From an uncultured Bacteroidales bacterium (GTDB lineage Bacteria > Bacteroidota > Bacteroidia > Bacteroidales > Muribaculaceae), in NCBI GenBank assembly GCA_902792435.1, contig CADAZN010000001.1, positions 1 through 64,000 on the forward strand: a DNA stretch of 64,000 nt. Direction: 5' to 3'. Positions 51,471 to 60,935 of the stretch are shown here, piece after piece. A model generated the notes under the pieces. The model did not search any database. It was not told where the DNA came from and worked only from the letters and a program-made list of their open reading frames with translations. Position numbers and translations under genes: made by a program. Positions within the stretch are counted from its first letter, which is position 1. Every line of letters starts with the position of its first letter.

Positions 51471-53426
51471 ATGAAAAAATTATTTACTTTATTCACATTA
51501 ATTGTTATCATATTCACAGCTCAAGCCTCAACCTACTATGGTTTCAAGATAGGTGGTGTAGCAGTTAATAGCGACAACTATACCAATGTTAGAGGTTCTA
51601 ACATAAAAGCCAACATTGAAGACCAGCCTTACTCTGTTGTCTATGACCCCTCAACCAAGACGGTGACACTCAACAATGTGAAAATAGTGCGCACAGGCAA
51701 CGACAACCGATGTATCTACAATGAGAGTTGCGACGGACTAACAGTTTATTTTAGCACAAACAACAGTTACTTAAGTTCCACCACTTGTGCCCCAATTCGA
51801 TTGGAGGCCAACACCACTTTCACTTGCGAGGCATTGGTGCAGGTGAGCGTTTACGGAGCCGATGGCGACGCCAACTGCCTGTATGCCACCGATGGTGCCA
51901 CTGTCACTTTTGACCATGCCACATTTTACATGTATCTTAGTGGAAATTCAAATCCTGCAATATCTTGTAGCAGCACTACTGACGAGAAAATCATTTTTCA
52001 TCACTCACGCGTGTACGCCCGAAGTGCTGGTGGCAGTGCCCTGTCACGTTTTTCGAGTGTGACCAGTGACGGATCGGCACTGCTCCTTCGCACTGGCAGC
52101 GAAACTGCATTTGCCATGAGCAATGTGAAATCATTCACTTTGCACACCTATTCAACGATGACAATTGGTTATGGCATCAACCCAATTAATAGTTTCACAA
52201 ACTACTCCTACTTTGGCACAGCGACCTTCAGCAGCAGCCAAAAGACATTTGTCAACGCAGGTAATGATGTGCTGCCAGGCAGGGATATCATCATTTCACA
52301 GCGAATACCCGTCAACGAGTCAAACTTCCCCGACGCGACCTTCCGTTCATGGGTGACCGAGAAATATGGCTCAAACCTGGAAACCTACGAGATTTTTGAA
52401 AGGCGCACAATCAATATTGAAACAGCAGGAAATGAAGTCTTGAAGAATGTGGAGGACTGGACAGGCATTAATTATTTCTTCTGTTTTCGTAGATTATGGG
52501 ACCAGGGCGGTAAGACAAAAATTCTGAGATTATTTTCAAATAGGGAGTTTTATCATTTGAAGTGTTATGACAACCCTGCAGGCATCACATGGGCTGGACT
52601 GGCATCTTCTCTTAACCCTGTGCCAAGTGGCAAAGAGGGCTTGATTGAAGCATTCAACGCCACTGCTGCCGAGCGCAACCAGCTCCCAACCCGCTCCCAG
52701 TTGGGAGTCATAAAAAGTAATGGTTTTGATTTTATTGTGAAGAATGGTAACCAGACTTATTCTCTGAATGCCCTCCAGGACTATTGGCCCATAGATTACG
52801 CTCATTTCCCCGACGACGCTTTCCGCACCTATCTTTTTGGCACAGCCCAAGGCCTAGATGCAGTGGTTTATGACAGCGAGAATGCATCAATCAATGGCTT
52901 TGATATTAAAAACATGAACATTGCCGATCTCACAGGTATTGAGGGATTCAAAAACATTCAACATCTTTATTGCTATCAGAACAAGCTCTCAACCTTGAAT
53001 CTTTCTCAAAACACTAAATTGACTTTGTTATATTGCTATTGGAACAAAATCAAGAGCGAAGGTTGGGACCAGTTTATTGCCAGCGCACCCACATTCAGCA
53101 CCAGGCTCGATGTGTATTGCTACTACCCAAGCAGTGCCGAGCAAAACGACCCTCCCACCTATGTGCAAGTGGCTCAAGCTAAAGCCAAGAATATACATTT
53201 CTATCAACGCGTTAACTATGGATGGGAAGAGATGAGCGACACTCCACCTGTCGTGCCTGGTGACGTGAATGGCGACGGAGTTGTGACAAGTGCCGATATC
53301 ACAGCGCTATATGATTACTTGCTTAACAATGATGCCACTCACATAGTGAATGGCGACCAAAGCGGAGATGGCACTATAACAAGTGCCGATATTACTGCAG
53401 TTTATACTATTCTTTTAAACAGCTAA
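51471..53426 (+). CDS. Secreted leucine-rich-repeat protein with C-terminal dockerin-like module
   Basis: A 651-residue secreted protein with signal peptide MKKLFTLFTLIVIIFTAQAS. Residues about 20-280 are beta-rich, resembling a beta-helix (TVTLNNVKIVRTGND, NCLYATDGATVTFDHATFYM). Two partly degenerate LRR units follow, each opening with an FPD..FR motif (SNFPDATFRSWV near 287, AHFPDDAFRTYL near 445) and then LTGIEGFKNIQHLYCYQNKL and LTLLYCYWNKI. The C-terminus holds two dockerin repeats (GDVNGDGVVTSADITALY, NGDQSGDGTITSADITAVY). Likely surface protein for binding; ligand unknown. Confidence 0.82.
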   Translation: MKKLFTLFTLIVIIFTAQASTYYGFKIGGVAVNSDNYTNVRGSNIKANIEDQPYSVVYDPSTKTVTLNNVKIVRTGNDNRCIYNESCDGLTVYFSTNNSYLSSTTCAPIRLEANTTFTCEALVQVSVYGADGDANCLYATDGATVTFDHATFYMYLSGNSNPAISCSSTTDEKIIFHHSRVYARSAGGSALSRFSSVTSDGSALLLRTGSETAFAMSNVKSFTLHTYSTMTIGYGINPINSFTNYSYFGTATFSSSQKTFVNAGNDVLPGRDIIISQRIPVNESNFPDATFRSWVTEKYGSNLETYEIFERRTINIETAGNEVLKNVEDWTGINYFFCFRRLWDQGGKTKILRLFSNREFYHLKCYDNPAGITWAGLASSLNPVPSGKEGLIEAFNATAAERNQLPTRSQLGVIKSNGFDFIVKNGNQTYSLNALQDYWPIDYAHFPDDAFRTYLFGTAQGLDAVVYDSENASINGFDIKNMNIADLTGIEGFKNIQHLYCYQNKLSTLNLSQNTKLTLLYCYWNKIKSEGWDQFIASAPTFSTRLDVYCYYPSSAEQNDPPTYVQVAQAKAKNIHFYQRVNYGWEEMSDTPPVVPGDVNGDGVVTSADITALYDYLLNNDATHIVNGDQSGDGTITSADITAVYTILLNS

Positions 53427-53499
53427 AAAAGTTCAAGGTTTACTTGCAATAACTAATTTTCTATAAAAATGAAAAAAATTATTCTTATTGCGCAACTCA

Positions 53500-53545
53500 T
53501 CCTACAAAAAAATCAGCTTGAAACCTTCAAGCTGATTTTTTCTTG
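53500..53545. terminator. Bidirectional terminator after the LRR-dockerin gene
   Basis: AAAAAATCAGCTTGAA (53507-53522) pairs with TTCAAGCTGATTTTTT (53526-53541), a 16-bp stem with a 3-base loop, between convergent genes. Confidence 0.92.
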
Positions 53546-53560
53546 TTGTAAAAGTTCAAT

Positions 53561-55144
53561 TTACTCCACATGGAAACGGTAAATGCCACCATCTCTCGAG
53601 CCTACAACTAAAATGTTGTCTTTAACTATGGGTGATGACTCAAAGTTGCTTGAGAGGACTTGGTCGTTGAGGATTTCTCCATCTTTGGCACGGATGAGAT
53701 AGAGGTGACCACTAGAGTTGCCGATTACGATGTAAAGCTCATTCTTCTCATTATAGAAACCAACTGGAGATGACCATGCATAGAAATTGAGCGTCTTGCG
53801 ATATAATACATTGCCATTTCTCTTGTCAAACGCCAAGAACTCAGATGTGTTTTTCCCGTCAAGTTGGTTGAATGAAGCAAATATCATGTCCTTGCAGTTA
53901 CCATCACCAAGTAATGGTGTGCAATAGAGACCTCCGTCAAAGTGCTTGTCGCCCTGATAGCTGCGACGGCTTGGACAAGACCATTCCCACACTAGTGAGC
54001 CATTAAGTCCATTAAGTTTGACAAAATGAGTTTTTGTGTCGGCACCACTCTGCAAGTCAACCTCGCAACCGCAGTAAAGGTAGGGAACGCCATTCTCTAC
54101 CTCAAGCACAATAGTGCCATCGATATCGTCATGGTTGTCGTAGTGCCAAACGGGTTTCATCGTGTTGAGATTGATGCACAACACGTCGCCGTGATTGTCA
54201 CCAATGAAGCCATAGTTCTTATAAATTGCAAGACTCGACTCCATGCCGGCTCCATTATCACCTTTCACAACATAACGCAATGCGCTGTGCATCTTGAGTT
54301 GACCATTGCCCAATCGCTCATATTTGTATAATGTCCCATTCTCGGCTGGATAGAACAAGAATTGTCCGGCAACAATAGGCGATGAGTCATATCCACCCCA
54401 GGCACGCTTGGCCTTCTTGTCACGTCCCCATTGATACACCACCTCATGCTTATAGAGGTCGATGCCAATGTGACCGAAGGGCTCGTGCTCAGGCACGGCA
54501 TGGCCAGCATAGAGGCTACCGTTCATTGCTGGGTCTAGAGAGATTGATCCTTTCACGGGATTTCCTAGCTGCAGTGAGTTGCGGCTTGGCTTGCCATTAG
54601 CAAAGTTTAAGAAAATCATATCTTCGCACAGTGAGCCAACAATTATCTCTTCGTCCGAGAAGTCGGCAGTAAGAGCGGGAGAAGTCTTGCGGAATTTATC
54701 TACTTCAGCCTTTGGCCACTTAACATAAACAGGCTCTCCTGTCCAACCGGAGCCACCACCCCACTTGCCTCGTGCGGCGGTCTTGAACACCCAGTCCTGA
54801 ACTATTTTGGTTGGAACACCTTTTATTTTGCCACTATAGGTTCTTGCGTCACGAGTGTGCCCCCCTCTAAATGTAAATATGCCAGGAACTGTATCATAGG
54901 GATTAATCAGGTTGTCTAAAACTCCACTTGTTGCTGAATCCAGCATTTCTACCTCATAGTTTAAATCGTCAACCGAGGCAAAAGCAGTGTCGGGAAGCAT
55001 CACCGTGTCAACTCGTGGCAATGCAACACTATCACTATCTACACCAGATTTTTGACTACTTAATCCCTTGCATGACACAATGCATAAGCCCAAAATTGCG
55101 AGAGCTAATGCCGAGGCCATAATTCTTGAAATAATTGTTCTCAT
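53561..55144 (-). CDS. PQQ-type beta-propeller lipoprotein
   Basis: A 527-residue lipoprotein (MRTIISRIMASALALAILGL, lipobox VSC). The mature part from about 90 is a beta-propeller of the PQQ-like type: FTFRGGHTRDARTYSG, AWGGYDSSPIVAGQFLFYPA, DNHGDVLCINLNTMKPVWHY, WSSPVGFYNEKNELYIVIGN, SSGHLYLIRAKDGEIL and SSPIVKDNILVVGSRDGGIY. No quinone-binding or oxidase residues stand out, so it is more likely a structural or binding propeller (BamB-like layout) than a dehydrogenase. Function unknown. It is a single gene convergent with the LRR-dockerin gene. Confidence 0.82.
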   Translation of the reverse strand: MRTIISRIMASALALAILGLCIVSCKGLSSQKSGVDSDSVALPRVDTVMLPDTAFASVDDLNYEVEMLDSATSGVLDNLINPYDTVPGIFTFRGGHTRDARTYSGKIKGVPTKIVQDWVFKTAARGKWGGGSGWTGEPVYVKWPKAEVDKFRKTSPALTADFSDEEIIVGSLCEDMIFLNFANGKPSRNSLQLGNPVKGSISLDPAMNGSLYAGHAVPEHEPFGHIGIDLYKHEVVYQWGRDKKAKRAWGGYDSSPIVAGQFLFYPAENGTLYKYERLGNGQLKMHSALRYVVKGDNGAGMESSLAIYKNYGFIGDNHGDVLCINLNTMKPVWHYDNHDDIDGTIVLEVENGVPYLYCGCEVDLQSGADTKTHFVKLNGLNGSLVWEWSCPSRRSYQGDKHFDGGLYCTPLLGDGNCKDMIFASFNQLDGKNTSEFLAFDKRNGNVLYRKTLNFYAWSSPVGFYNEKNELYIVIGNSSGHLYLIRAKDGEILNDQVLSSNFESSPIVKDNILVVGSRDGGIYRFHVE

Positions 55145-55261
55145 TTGTAATACTTCTTTTTTTGATGCGCAAAGATAGTAACTATTATTCTTTTGAAATG
55201 CTTTTACCTGCTATTTTTTTGAAAATAATTGGGTTTTAGTGCCTAAATGAAAAATTATTAC

Positions 55262-55269
55262 TATCTTTA
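55262..55269 (+). promoter_or_regulatory. Possible -7 box of the NAGPA-dockerin gene
   Basis: TATCTTTA, one mismatch from TAnnTTTG, 35 bases before the ATG. No good -33 box; weak. Confidence 0.4.
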
Positions 55270-55304
55270 CAAAATCAAACAACACATATAAATTTTAAAT
55301 ACTA

Positions 55305-57743
55305 ATGAAAAAAGCATTTGTAATAATAGCCATGATGGTTTTAGGTTATTGCAGTGCCGGTGCTGGCATCAACATTGGTGGTACAATCTACAGTGTCGAC
55401 ACCATCATGCACCGACAAGTGGGACCTGGAATCTATAACACCATAATACGCATTCCCGACTATCCACTCAACGTCTATCTCCTTGAGACCGACTTGACAA
55501 ACCCATATAACCGTGTGGAAACAACCATTGGCTATAACACATTAGGGAGAACTGAACTGCTGACCAATGCCTATTCACGCAACAGGACTGAAACACGCAG
55601 ACCGATAGCTGCTTGTAATGCAAACTTTTGGTGTGTAACTGGTAATGGCTCCCCAACAATGGATTTTGAGCTTGGTGACCCTTTTGGAGCGGTGGTACGC
55701 AACGATAGCGTTTATCTAAACACCGAGACCAATGCTGATGCATGGAATGGGGGTCCAAGCCGCACTGGAGCATGTGCTATCACGAAAGACAAGACTCTAT
55801 ACTTTGGCCATTTCAACTGTGGTGGAACTTTATCATCACCCAAGCTTGATGTTCCAGCACCGCTGAACACGGTGAATCGACGAAACCTGCCGCACACAGC
55901 AGTGTTGTGGACGCCTGCATTCACCCGCACCCGCGAGTTTGAGACTAATTGGATTGGTTACAATGAGACTGGAGTGGCCGATGCCGATAACTTTTATCTC
56001 GTCTTCAACGAAGGTAGCCGTTGGCTCGTAAACCAGAACATGTCATTCACCATTGCAAAGATTGTTAGAAATGCTGATCGGCAAACGCTTGGAGAGTATG
56101 ACGCATGCATTACCGCAACTGGATTGATGAAGGATCATCTTGCTCCTCTAGCCGAGGGCGATGTTATTACCATCAACCATGGATGGACCTATAACGAAGA
56201 GAATCAAGTAATACCTTTTATTGAGAACATGGTTGAAGGTAATGCCCCTGTGATGCATAATGGAGAACTAACTGGTCGAAACAACGATGAGAACTATAAT
56301 TCAATGATTTATAGTCGCACTGCCTACGGATGCGATGCAACGGGCAAACACCTCTATATGATCGTTATTGACAAATCAACAAGTAGATATTATGGTGCCA
56401 GTGCTGGTTGCTCAACGACCGTGATGTGTCAAATATTAAAAGACCTCTACCCCGATGTCACTGAGATAATTAACATGGATGCAGGTGGGTCGGCTCAGAT
56501 GATGGTTGATGGAAAGATTATCAACACTACAACCGAGGGCACACCACGAGCAGTTGCATGCGGATGGATGCTGGAAACCGAGGCGCCTGAAGACAACGAA
56601 ATAGCATCTATTCAATTCTATGATTTCCGTGCCGATTTACCTATCTATTCGTCCTACACTCCCCGCATTGTGGGTTTCAACCAGTATGGTGAAGTTGTGG
56701 ACGACAACGTTACAGGCTTTACTCTTTCATGCGATGAGACAATGGGCTATACTCAAGGATCTACTCTATTTCTTAGTGGGAATATAGGCGAAGGAGTTCT
56801 CACCGCTAATCTAAGTGGTATGACTGCAACTGTGCCCTTTAGAACTCTACAGGCGCAGCCTAGCATAGCAATGAAGCCTATGATTTTTGTGGATAATCGA
56901 GAATTTCCCATTGAAGTGAGTGCTACTCTTTATGGAAAGAAATATTATTATGATGGCGACAAACTGACGTGGCAGGTAGACGACCCAAGCATTGCAACAA
57001 TCACTAATGGCAATCTTAAAGGTCTAAAAAATGGTAAGACGGCATTCTCTTGTATAATAGGAGATTTTGTTGATAATGACAGCATTACTGTTGAGATTAG
57101 TGATCAAGAATATATTGAGCAGTCGTGGGATGGATGGGCTTTGAAAGGAGCTGGTGCAAAGAATCTGGTTCTAGACGAGAATGGAAACTTGTCATTCACC
57201 TATAACTCCAATCGTGCTCCTTATATACAACTTTCTAAGGACATCACTTTCTATAGCCTCCCCGATAGCATTTCTTTGACATTCACAAGCACTTTGCCAT
57301 TGCAAATGGTCCAAATTGATGTGCGAAATACCGTACTGAACAAACTCAACTACTTGGAGTTTGGTAAGAATACTGGATTTGAGGCCAACAAGGAATATAA
57401 ACTTGATTTCGACCTCAACGCAATGGGTGGACTAGACAACTTGCTGACCTATCCACTCAGCCTGCATGTTATCAAGTTTACTCCCGAGAAAAGCAATTAT
57501 GGTGAACACGTTATTCAACTCAAGTCACTGAAAGCGCACTACCCTATCACTCCAGCGATTCCTGGAGACGTCAACAATGATGGTAATTTGACAGCCGCCG
57601 ACGTTACAGCGCTTTACGACTTCCTTCTCAATAACGATGCCACCCACCTAATTAATGGTGACCAAAATGGCGACAACAACATCACTGCTGCCGATATTAC
57701 AGCAGTATATTCCATTCTTTTAGGAAACCCAATTAATAAATAA
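55305..57743 (+). CDS. Phosphodiester glycosidase (NAGPA) family protein with C-terminal dockerin-like module
   Basis: An 812-residue secreted protein (signal MKKAFVIIAMMVLGYCSAGA). Residues about 50-430 match NAGPA: AACNANFWCVTGNGSPT, YGCDATGKHLYMIVIDK and TEIINMDAGGSAQMMVDGKI with EGTPRAVACGWML. In this family the domain removes alpha-GlcNAc-1-phosphate caps or hydrolyses related phosphodiesters. A Big_2-like Ig part (TWQVDDPSIATITNGNLKGL) and a beta-sandwich (LSKDITFYSLPDSISLTF) follow, and the last 60 residues hold two dockerin repeats (GDVNNDGNLTAADVTALY, NGDQNGDNNITAADITAVYS). It ends five bases before superoxide dismutase, an unusual neighbour. Confidence 0.85.
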   Translation: MKKAFVIIAMMVLGYCSAGAGINIGGTIYSVDTIMHRQVGPGIYNTIIRIPDYPLNVYLLETDLTNPYNRVETTIGYNTLGRTELLTNAYSRNRTETRRPIAACNANFWCVTGNGSPTMDFELGDPFGAVVRNDSVYLNTETNADAWNGGPSRTGACAITKDKTLYFGHFNCGGTLSSPKLDVPAPLNTVNRRNLPHTAVLWTPAFTRTREFETNWIGYNETGVADADNFYLVFNEGSRWLVNQNMSFTIAKIVRNADRQTLGEYDACITATGLMKDHLAPLAEGDVITINHGWTYNEENQVIPFIENMVEGNAPVMHNGELTGRNNDENYNSMIYSRTAYGCDATGKHLYMIVIDKSTSRYYGASAGCSTTVMCQILKDLYPDVTEIINMDAGGSAQMMVDGKIINTTTEGTPRAVACGWMLETEAPEDNEIASIQFYDFRADLPIYSSYTPRIVGFNQYGEVVDDNVTGFTLSCDETMGYTQGSTLFLSGNIGEGVLTANLSGMTATVPFRTLQAQPSIAMKPMIFVDNREFPIEVSATLYGKKYYYDGDKLTWQVDDPSIATITNGNLKGLKNGKTAFSCIIGDFVDNDSITVEISDQEYIEQSWDGWALKGAGAKNLVLDENGNLSFTYNSNRAPYIQLSKDITFYSLPDSISLTFTSTLPLQMVQIDVRNTVLNKLNYLEFGKNTGFEANKEYKLDFDLNAMGGLDNLLTYPLSLHVIKFTPEKSNYGEHVIQLKSLKAHYPITPAIPGDVNNDGNLTAADVTALYDFLLNNDATHLINGDQNGDNNITAADITAVYSILLGNPINK

Positions 57744-57748
57744 TAGCT

Positions 57749-58333
57749 ATGTATCAATTAATCAATCTACCTTATGGAGCTAACGAGCTTGAGCCCGTTA
57801 TTAGCGCCGAGACCATTGCTTTGCATCATGGCAAGCATTTGGCAACCTATGTGAACAACCTAAACAACTTGCTACTAGGCAGTGAGTTTGAAGAATCTCC
57901 ATTGGAGGAGATAGTGGCAAAGGCCACTGGTGGCATATTCAACAATGCTGGGCAAATTCTAAACCATAACCTATACTTCGAGCAGTTACAAGCCTCGAGC
58001 GATGACAACCATCCACTAGGTAAACTGGCGGATGCAATCAACGAGCAGTTCGGCTCATTTGATGCATTTAAAGAGAAATTCACAGCAGCAGCTGTAACTC
58101 TCTTCGGATCTGGCTGGGCATGGCTAGCCAGCGATGCCGACGGTAATCTTCAAATCTTGCAAGAGCCTAATGCTGGCAATCCTGTCACAAAAGGATTGAG
58201 ACCATTGATGACGATGGATGTGTGGGAGCATGCCTACTATGTAGACTATCGCAACCGTCGTCCCGACCACATTGCAGCAATGTGGAGCATCATTAACTGG
58301 AAAGAAGTTGAACGTCGTTTTACAAGCATTTAA
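57749..58333 (+). CDS. sodB: Fe/Mn superoxide dismutase
   Basis: A 194-residue Fe/Mn-type SOD of normal length. Metal ligands are at His26 (ETIALHHGKH), His73 (ILNHNLYFEQL), Asp157 and His161 (MDVWEHAYYVDY). It dismutates superoxide in the cytoplasm. Bacteroides-type anaerobes use such cambialistic SODs. It begins five bases after the NAGPA-dockerin stop, and I see no separate promoter box in that gap, so it may be expressed from that transcript or from an internal promoter within the upstream gene. Confidence 0.95.
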   Translation: MYQLINLPYGANELEPVISAETIALHHGKHLATYVNNLNNLLLGSEFEESPLEEIVAKATGGIFNNAGQILNHNLYFEQLQASSDDNHPLGKLADAINEQFGSFDAFKEKFTAAAVTLFGSGWAWLASDADGNLQILQEPNAGNPVTKGLRPLMTMDVWEHAYYVDYRNRRPDHIAAMWSIINWKEVERRFTSI

Positions 58334-58364
58334 TAAGGTTTATTTTAAAAAAGACAATTTGAAT

Positions 58365-58395
58365 TTTGTAAATCTAATAAGTTAAACTATCTTTG
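58365..58395 (+). promoter_or_regulatory. Promoter of the polysaccharide (rfb) operon
   Basis: TTTG at 58365-58368 and TATCTTTG at 58388-58395, spacing 19, 25 bases before the rfbB ATG. It is the only clear promoter for the seven genes that follow. Confidence 0.8.
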
Positions 58396-58420
58396 TAGTT
58401 TAAATATAATTATTAGCTAT

Positions 58421-59620
58421 ATGATAACATATCTAGTCACTGGGGCAGCAGGTTTTATTGGCTCTAACTTTGTGAAGTATATAACCTCTAAGTATGGTAA
58501 CGACATCAAGGTTATTGTGCTCGATGCGCTAACCTATGCTGGAAACATAAACTCTATCAAGGAAGAACTGGAATTGCCAAATGTTTCTTTTGTGAAAGGT
58601 GATATTAAAGATTACTGTGTGGTGAAAGAAATCTTTGATGATAACGACATCGACTTTGTGGTAAATTTTGCGGCCGAGAGCCATGTGGATCGTAGCATCG
58701 AGAATCCAAAGCTTTTCCTTGAGACCAATATATTGGGTACTCAAAACCTGCTCAATTGTGCTCGTGAAGCATGGGCCGATGGCAAAGATGACACAGGAAA
58801 GCCTGCTTATAAAAAGGATAAGAAATATTTGCAAATCTCGACCGACGAGGTTTATGGCTCGCTTGAGAAAGATTTCGACGAGGCACAACCATTGCATGTT
58901 GATGATGAGTTGAAACAGGTGATTGAAGGTCGCCACGACCTTACAACTTTTGGTAAGAAATTCTTCACCGAGGAAACGCCATTGTCACCTCGTTCGCCCT
59001 ACTCTGCCTCCAAGACTAGTGCCGATATGATAGCAATGGCCTATCACCACACCTATAACTTCCCAGTTAACATCACTAGATGCAGCAACAACTATGGCCC
59101 CTACCATTTCCCCGAGAAGTTGATACCATTAGTTATTCATAATATTCTCAATGGTAAGAAACTGCCAGTCTATGGTAAGGGACTGAACGTTCGCGATTGG
59201 CTTTATGTTGAGGATCACTGCAAGGCTATTGACCTTGTGTTACGTAAAGGCAAAATAGGTGAAGTATACAATATTGGAGGTTTCAATGAAGAGAGCAATA
59301 TCAATATAGTTAAGCTCATTATTGACACAATCGCTCGCATCATGCGTGAAGAACCTAAATATCAGTCTTTGCTAAATTGCAATCTTGAAGATATTAATTA
59401 TGATTTAATTACTTATGTTACCGACCGTCCAGGTCACGACATGCGTTATGCTATCGATCCAACTAAGATTGCAACTCAATTAGGATGGTATCCTGAGACA
59501 CCTTTCACTGTGGGCATCGAGAAGACCATTAGATGGAATCTCGACAATCAGCAGTGGATTGATGATGTCACTAGTGGCGATTATCAAAAATATTACGAAC
59601 AAATGTACGGTAATCGATAA
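58421..59620 (+). CDS. rfbB: dTDP-glucose 4,6-dehydratase
   Basis: A 399-residue short-chain dehydrogenase/epimerase-type enzyme. NAD-binding GAAGFIGSNF is at the N-terminus, ISTDEVYGSL with the catalytic Asp-Glu pair, and the YxxxK motif is in SPRSPYSASKTSADM. ITRCSNNYGPYHFPEKLIPL and RDWLYVEDHCKAID are family markers. It makes dTDP-4-keto-6-deoxyglucose, the branch point of dTDP-deoxysugars. It is first in the operon, and the next gene makes its substrate. Confidence 0.96.
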   Translation: MITYLVTGAAGFIGSNFVKYITSKYGNDIKVIVLDALTYAGNINSIKEELELPNVSFVKGDIKDYCVVKEIFDDNDIDFVVNFAAESHVDRSIENPKLFLETNILGTQNLLNCAREAWADGKDDTGKPAYKKDKKYLQISTDEVYGSLEKDFDEAQPLHVDDELKQVIEGRHDLTTFGKKFFTEETPLSPRSPYSASKTSADMIAMAYHHTYNFPVNITRCSNNYGPYHFPEKLIPLVIHNILNGKKLPVYGKGLNVRDWLYVEDHCKAIDLVLRKGKIGEVYNIGGFNEESNINIVKLIIDTIARIMREEPKYQSLLNCNLEDINYDLITYVTDRPGHDMRYAIDPTKIATQLGWYPETPFTVGIEKTIRWNLDNQQWIDDVTSGDYQKYYEQMYGNR

Positions 59621-59643
59621 CCGTACTTTAAAATTAATAACAT

Positions 59644-60522
59644 ATGAAAGGTATAGTTCTTGCAGGAGGCTCAGGAACACGTCTTTATCCTGTGACCAAA
59701 GGTGTTTCGAAACAATTGGTTCCTATATACGACAAGCCAATGATATATTACCCCATTTCAGTGCTTATGCTAGCTGGTATAAGGGAAATTCTCATTATTT
59801 CTACACCTCACGACCTACCACAGTTTGAACGGCTTCTAGGTACTGGTGAGGAAATTGGCGTGAAGTTCAGCTATGCCGAGCAACCATCTCCCGACGGACT
59901 GGCTCAAGCATTCATCATTGGCGACGAATTTATTGGCGATGACTCAGTATGTCTGGTGCTAGGCGATAACATTTTTTACGGACAGAGTTTCACCGGAATG
60001 CTCAAAGATGCGCTAGCTACTACTAGCACTACAGGTTGCGCCACCCTCTTCGCCTATGCAGTGAAGGACCCTGAACGTTATGGTGTGGTTGCATTTGACG
60101 AGAATGGTAAGGCCTTCGATATTGAGGAGAAGCCTTCTCAGCCCAAGTCGAACTATGCAGTAACTGGTCTATATTTCTATCCCAACGATGTGATAGAAGT
60201 TGCAAAAAACATAAAGCCTTCGCCACGTGGTGAATTAGAAATAACAACTGTCAACCAGCACTATCTGTCAGAGAATCGCGTAATGGTACAAACCTTAGGT
60301 CGCGGTTTTGCGTGGCTAGATACCGGAACTCCTGCTTCAATGCTAGATGCTTCCAATTTCATAGCTACTGTTGAGACTTGCCAGGGAGTGCAAGTGGCTG
60401 CTCTTGAAGAGATCGCCTACCGCAAAGGCTGGATTAATGACAAACAGTTACGCAAGTTGGCTAAGCCATTGGCAAAGAATGATTACGGTAAATACCTCCT
60501 CAACCTCATAGGTAAAATATGA
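59644..60522 (+). CDS. rfbA: Glucose-1-phosphate thymidylyltransferase
   Basis: A 292-residue nucleotidyltransferase: [57 protein letters not shown] and [13 protein letters not shown]. It couples glucose-1-phosphate and dTTP to dTDP-glucose, the substrate of rfbB. Normal length. Its stop overlaps the start of the first cupin gene by four bases. Confidence 0.97.
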   Translation: MKGIVLAGGSGTRLYPVTKGVSKQLVPIYDKPMIYYPISVLMLAGIREILIISTPHDLPQFERLLGTGEEIGVKFSYAEQPSPDGLAQAFIIGDEFIGDDSVCLVLGDNIFYGQSFTGMLKDALATTSTTGCATLFAYAVKDPERYGVVAFDENGKAFDIEEKPSQPKSNYAVTGLYFYPNDVIEVAKNIKPSPRGELEITTVNQHYLSENRVMVQTLGRGFAWLDTGTPASMLDASNFIATVETCQGVQVAALEEIAYRKGWINDKQLRKLAKPLAKNDYGKYLLNLIGKI

Positions 60523-60935
60523 CAAAACCTAAGTTAATTGACCTTCCAAAAATATGCGACCCGCGTGGCAATCTCTCATTTATTGAAAGTGAGGGGCACG
60601 TGCCATTTGAGGTAAAACGGTGCTACTGGATTTATGACGTACCAGGCGGCATGTACCGCGAAGGTCACGCCTTCCGTTGCCAAGATGAGTTTATCGTAGC
60701 TCTCTCGGGCAGTTTTGACGTAGTTCTCAACGACGGATCTGGCGAGCAGCGCTATCATTTGGCACGCTCCTACTATGGCCTCTATATCCCTCGCATGACC
60801 TGGCGCGCTATCGACAATTTCTCTACCAACTCAGTTGCCCTCGTGCTGAGCAGCACTGCCTACGACACCAACGATTACATTGAAGATTTCTACGAGTACA
60901 TTAAACTGAAAAATGGCTGTAATAGACAATCATAA
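60519..60935 (+). CDS. FdtA/WxcM-like cupin, copy 1 (conserved second His replaced by Phe)
   Basis: A 138-residue cupin related to dTDP-4-keto-6-deoxyglucose 3,4-ketoisomerase (FdtA/QdtA). It matches the next protein along its length ([52 protein letters not shown]-like end). At the catalytic spot copy 2 and known FdtA have H-x-H (HSH); here it is His50-Ala-Phe52, so one of the two active-site histidines is gone. It may be inactive, altered in specificity, or a structural partner of copy 2. It overlaps rfbA by four bases and copy 2 by 23. Confidence 0.85.
   Translation: MTKPKLIDLPKICDPRGNLSFIESEGHVPFEVKRCYWIYDVPGGMYREGHAFRCQDEFIVALSGSFDVVLNDGSGEQRYHLARSYYGLYIPRMTWRAIDNFSTNSVALVLSSTAYDTNDYIEDFYEYIKLKNGCNRQS

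Noticed and set aside
53469-53582. Short frame starting MKKIILIAQLILQ just after the LRR-dockerin gene
   Set aside because: It resembles the start of a signal peptide but runs straight through the terminator stem; probably chance or a decayed gene end.
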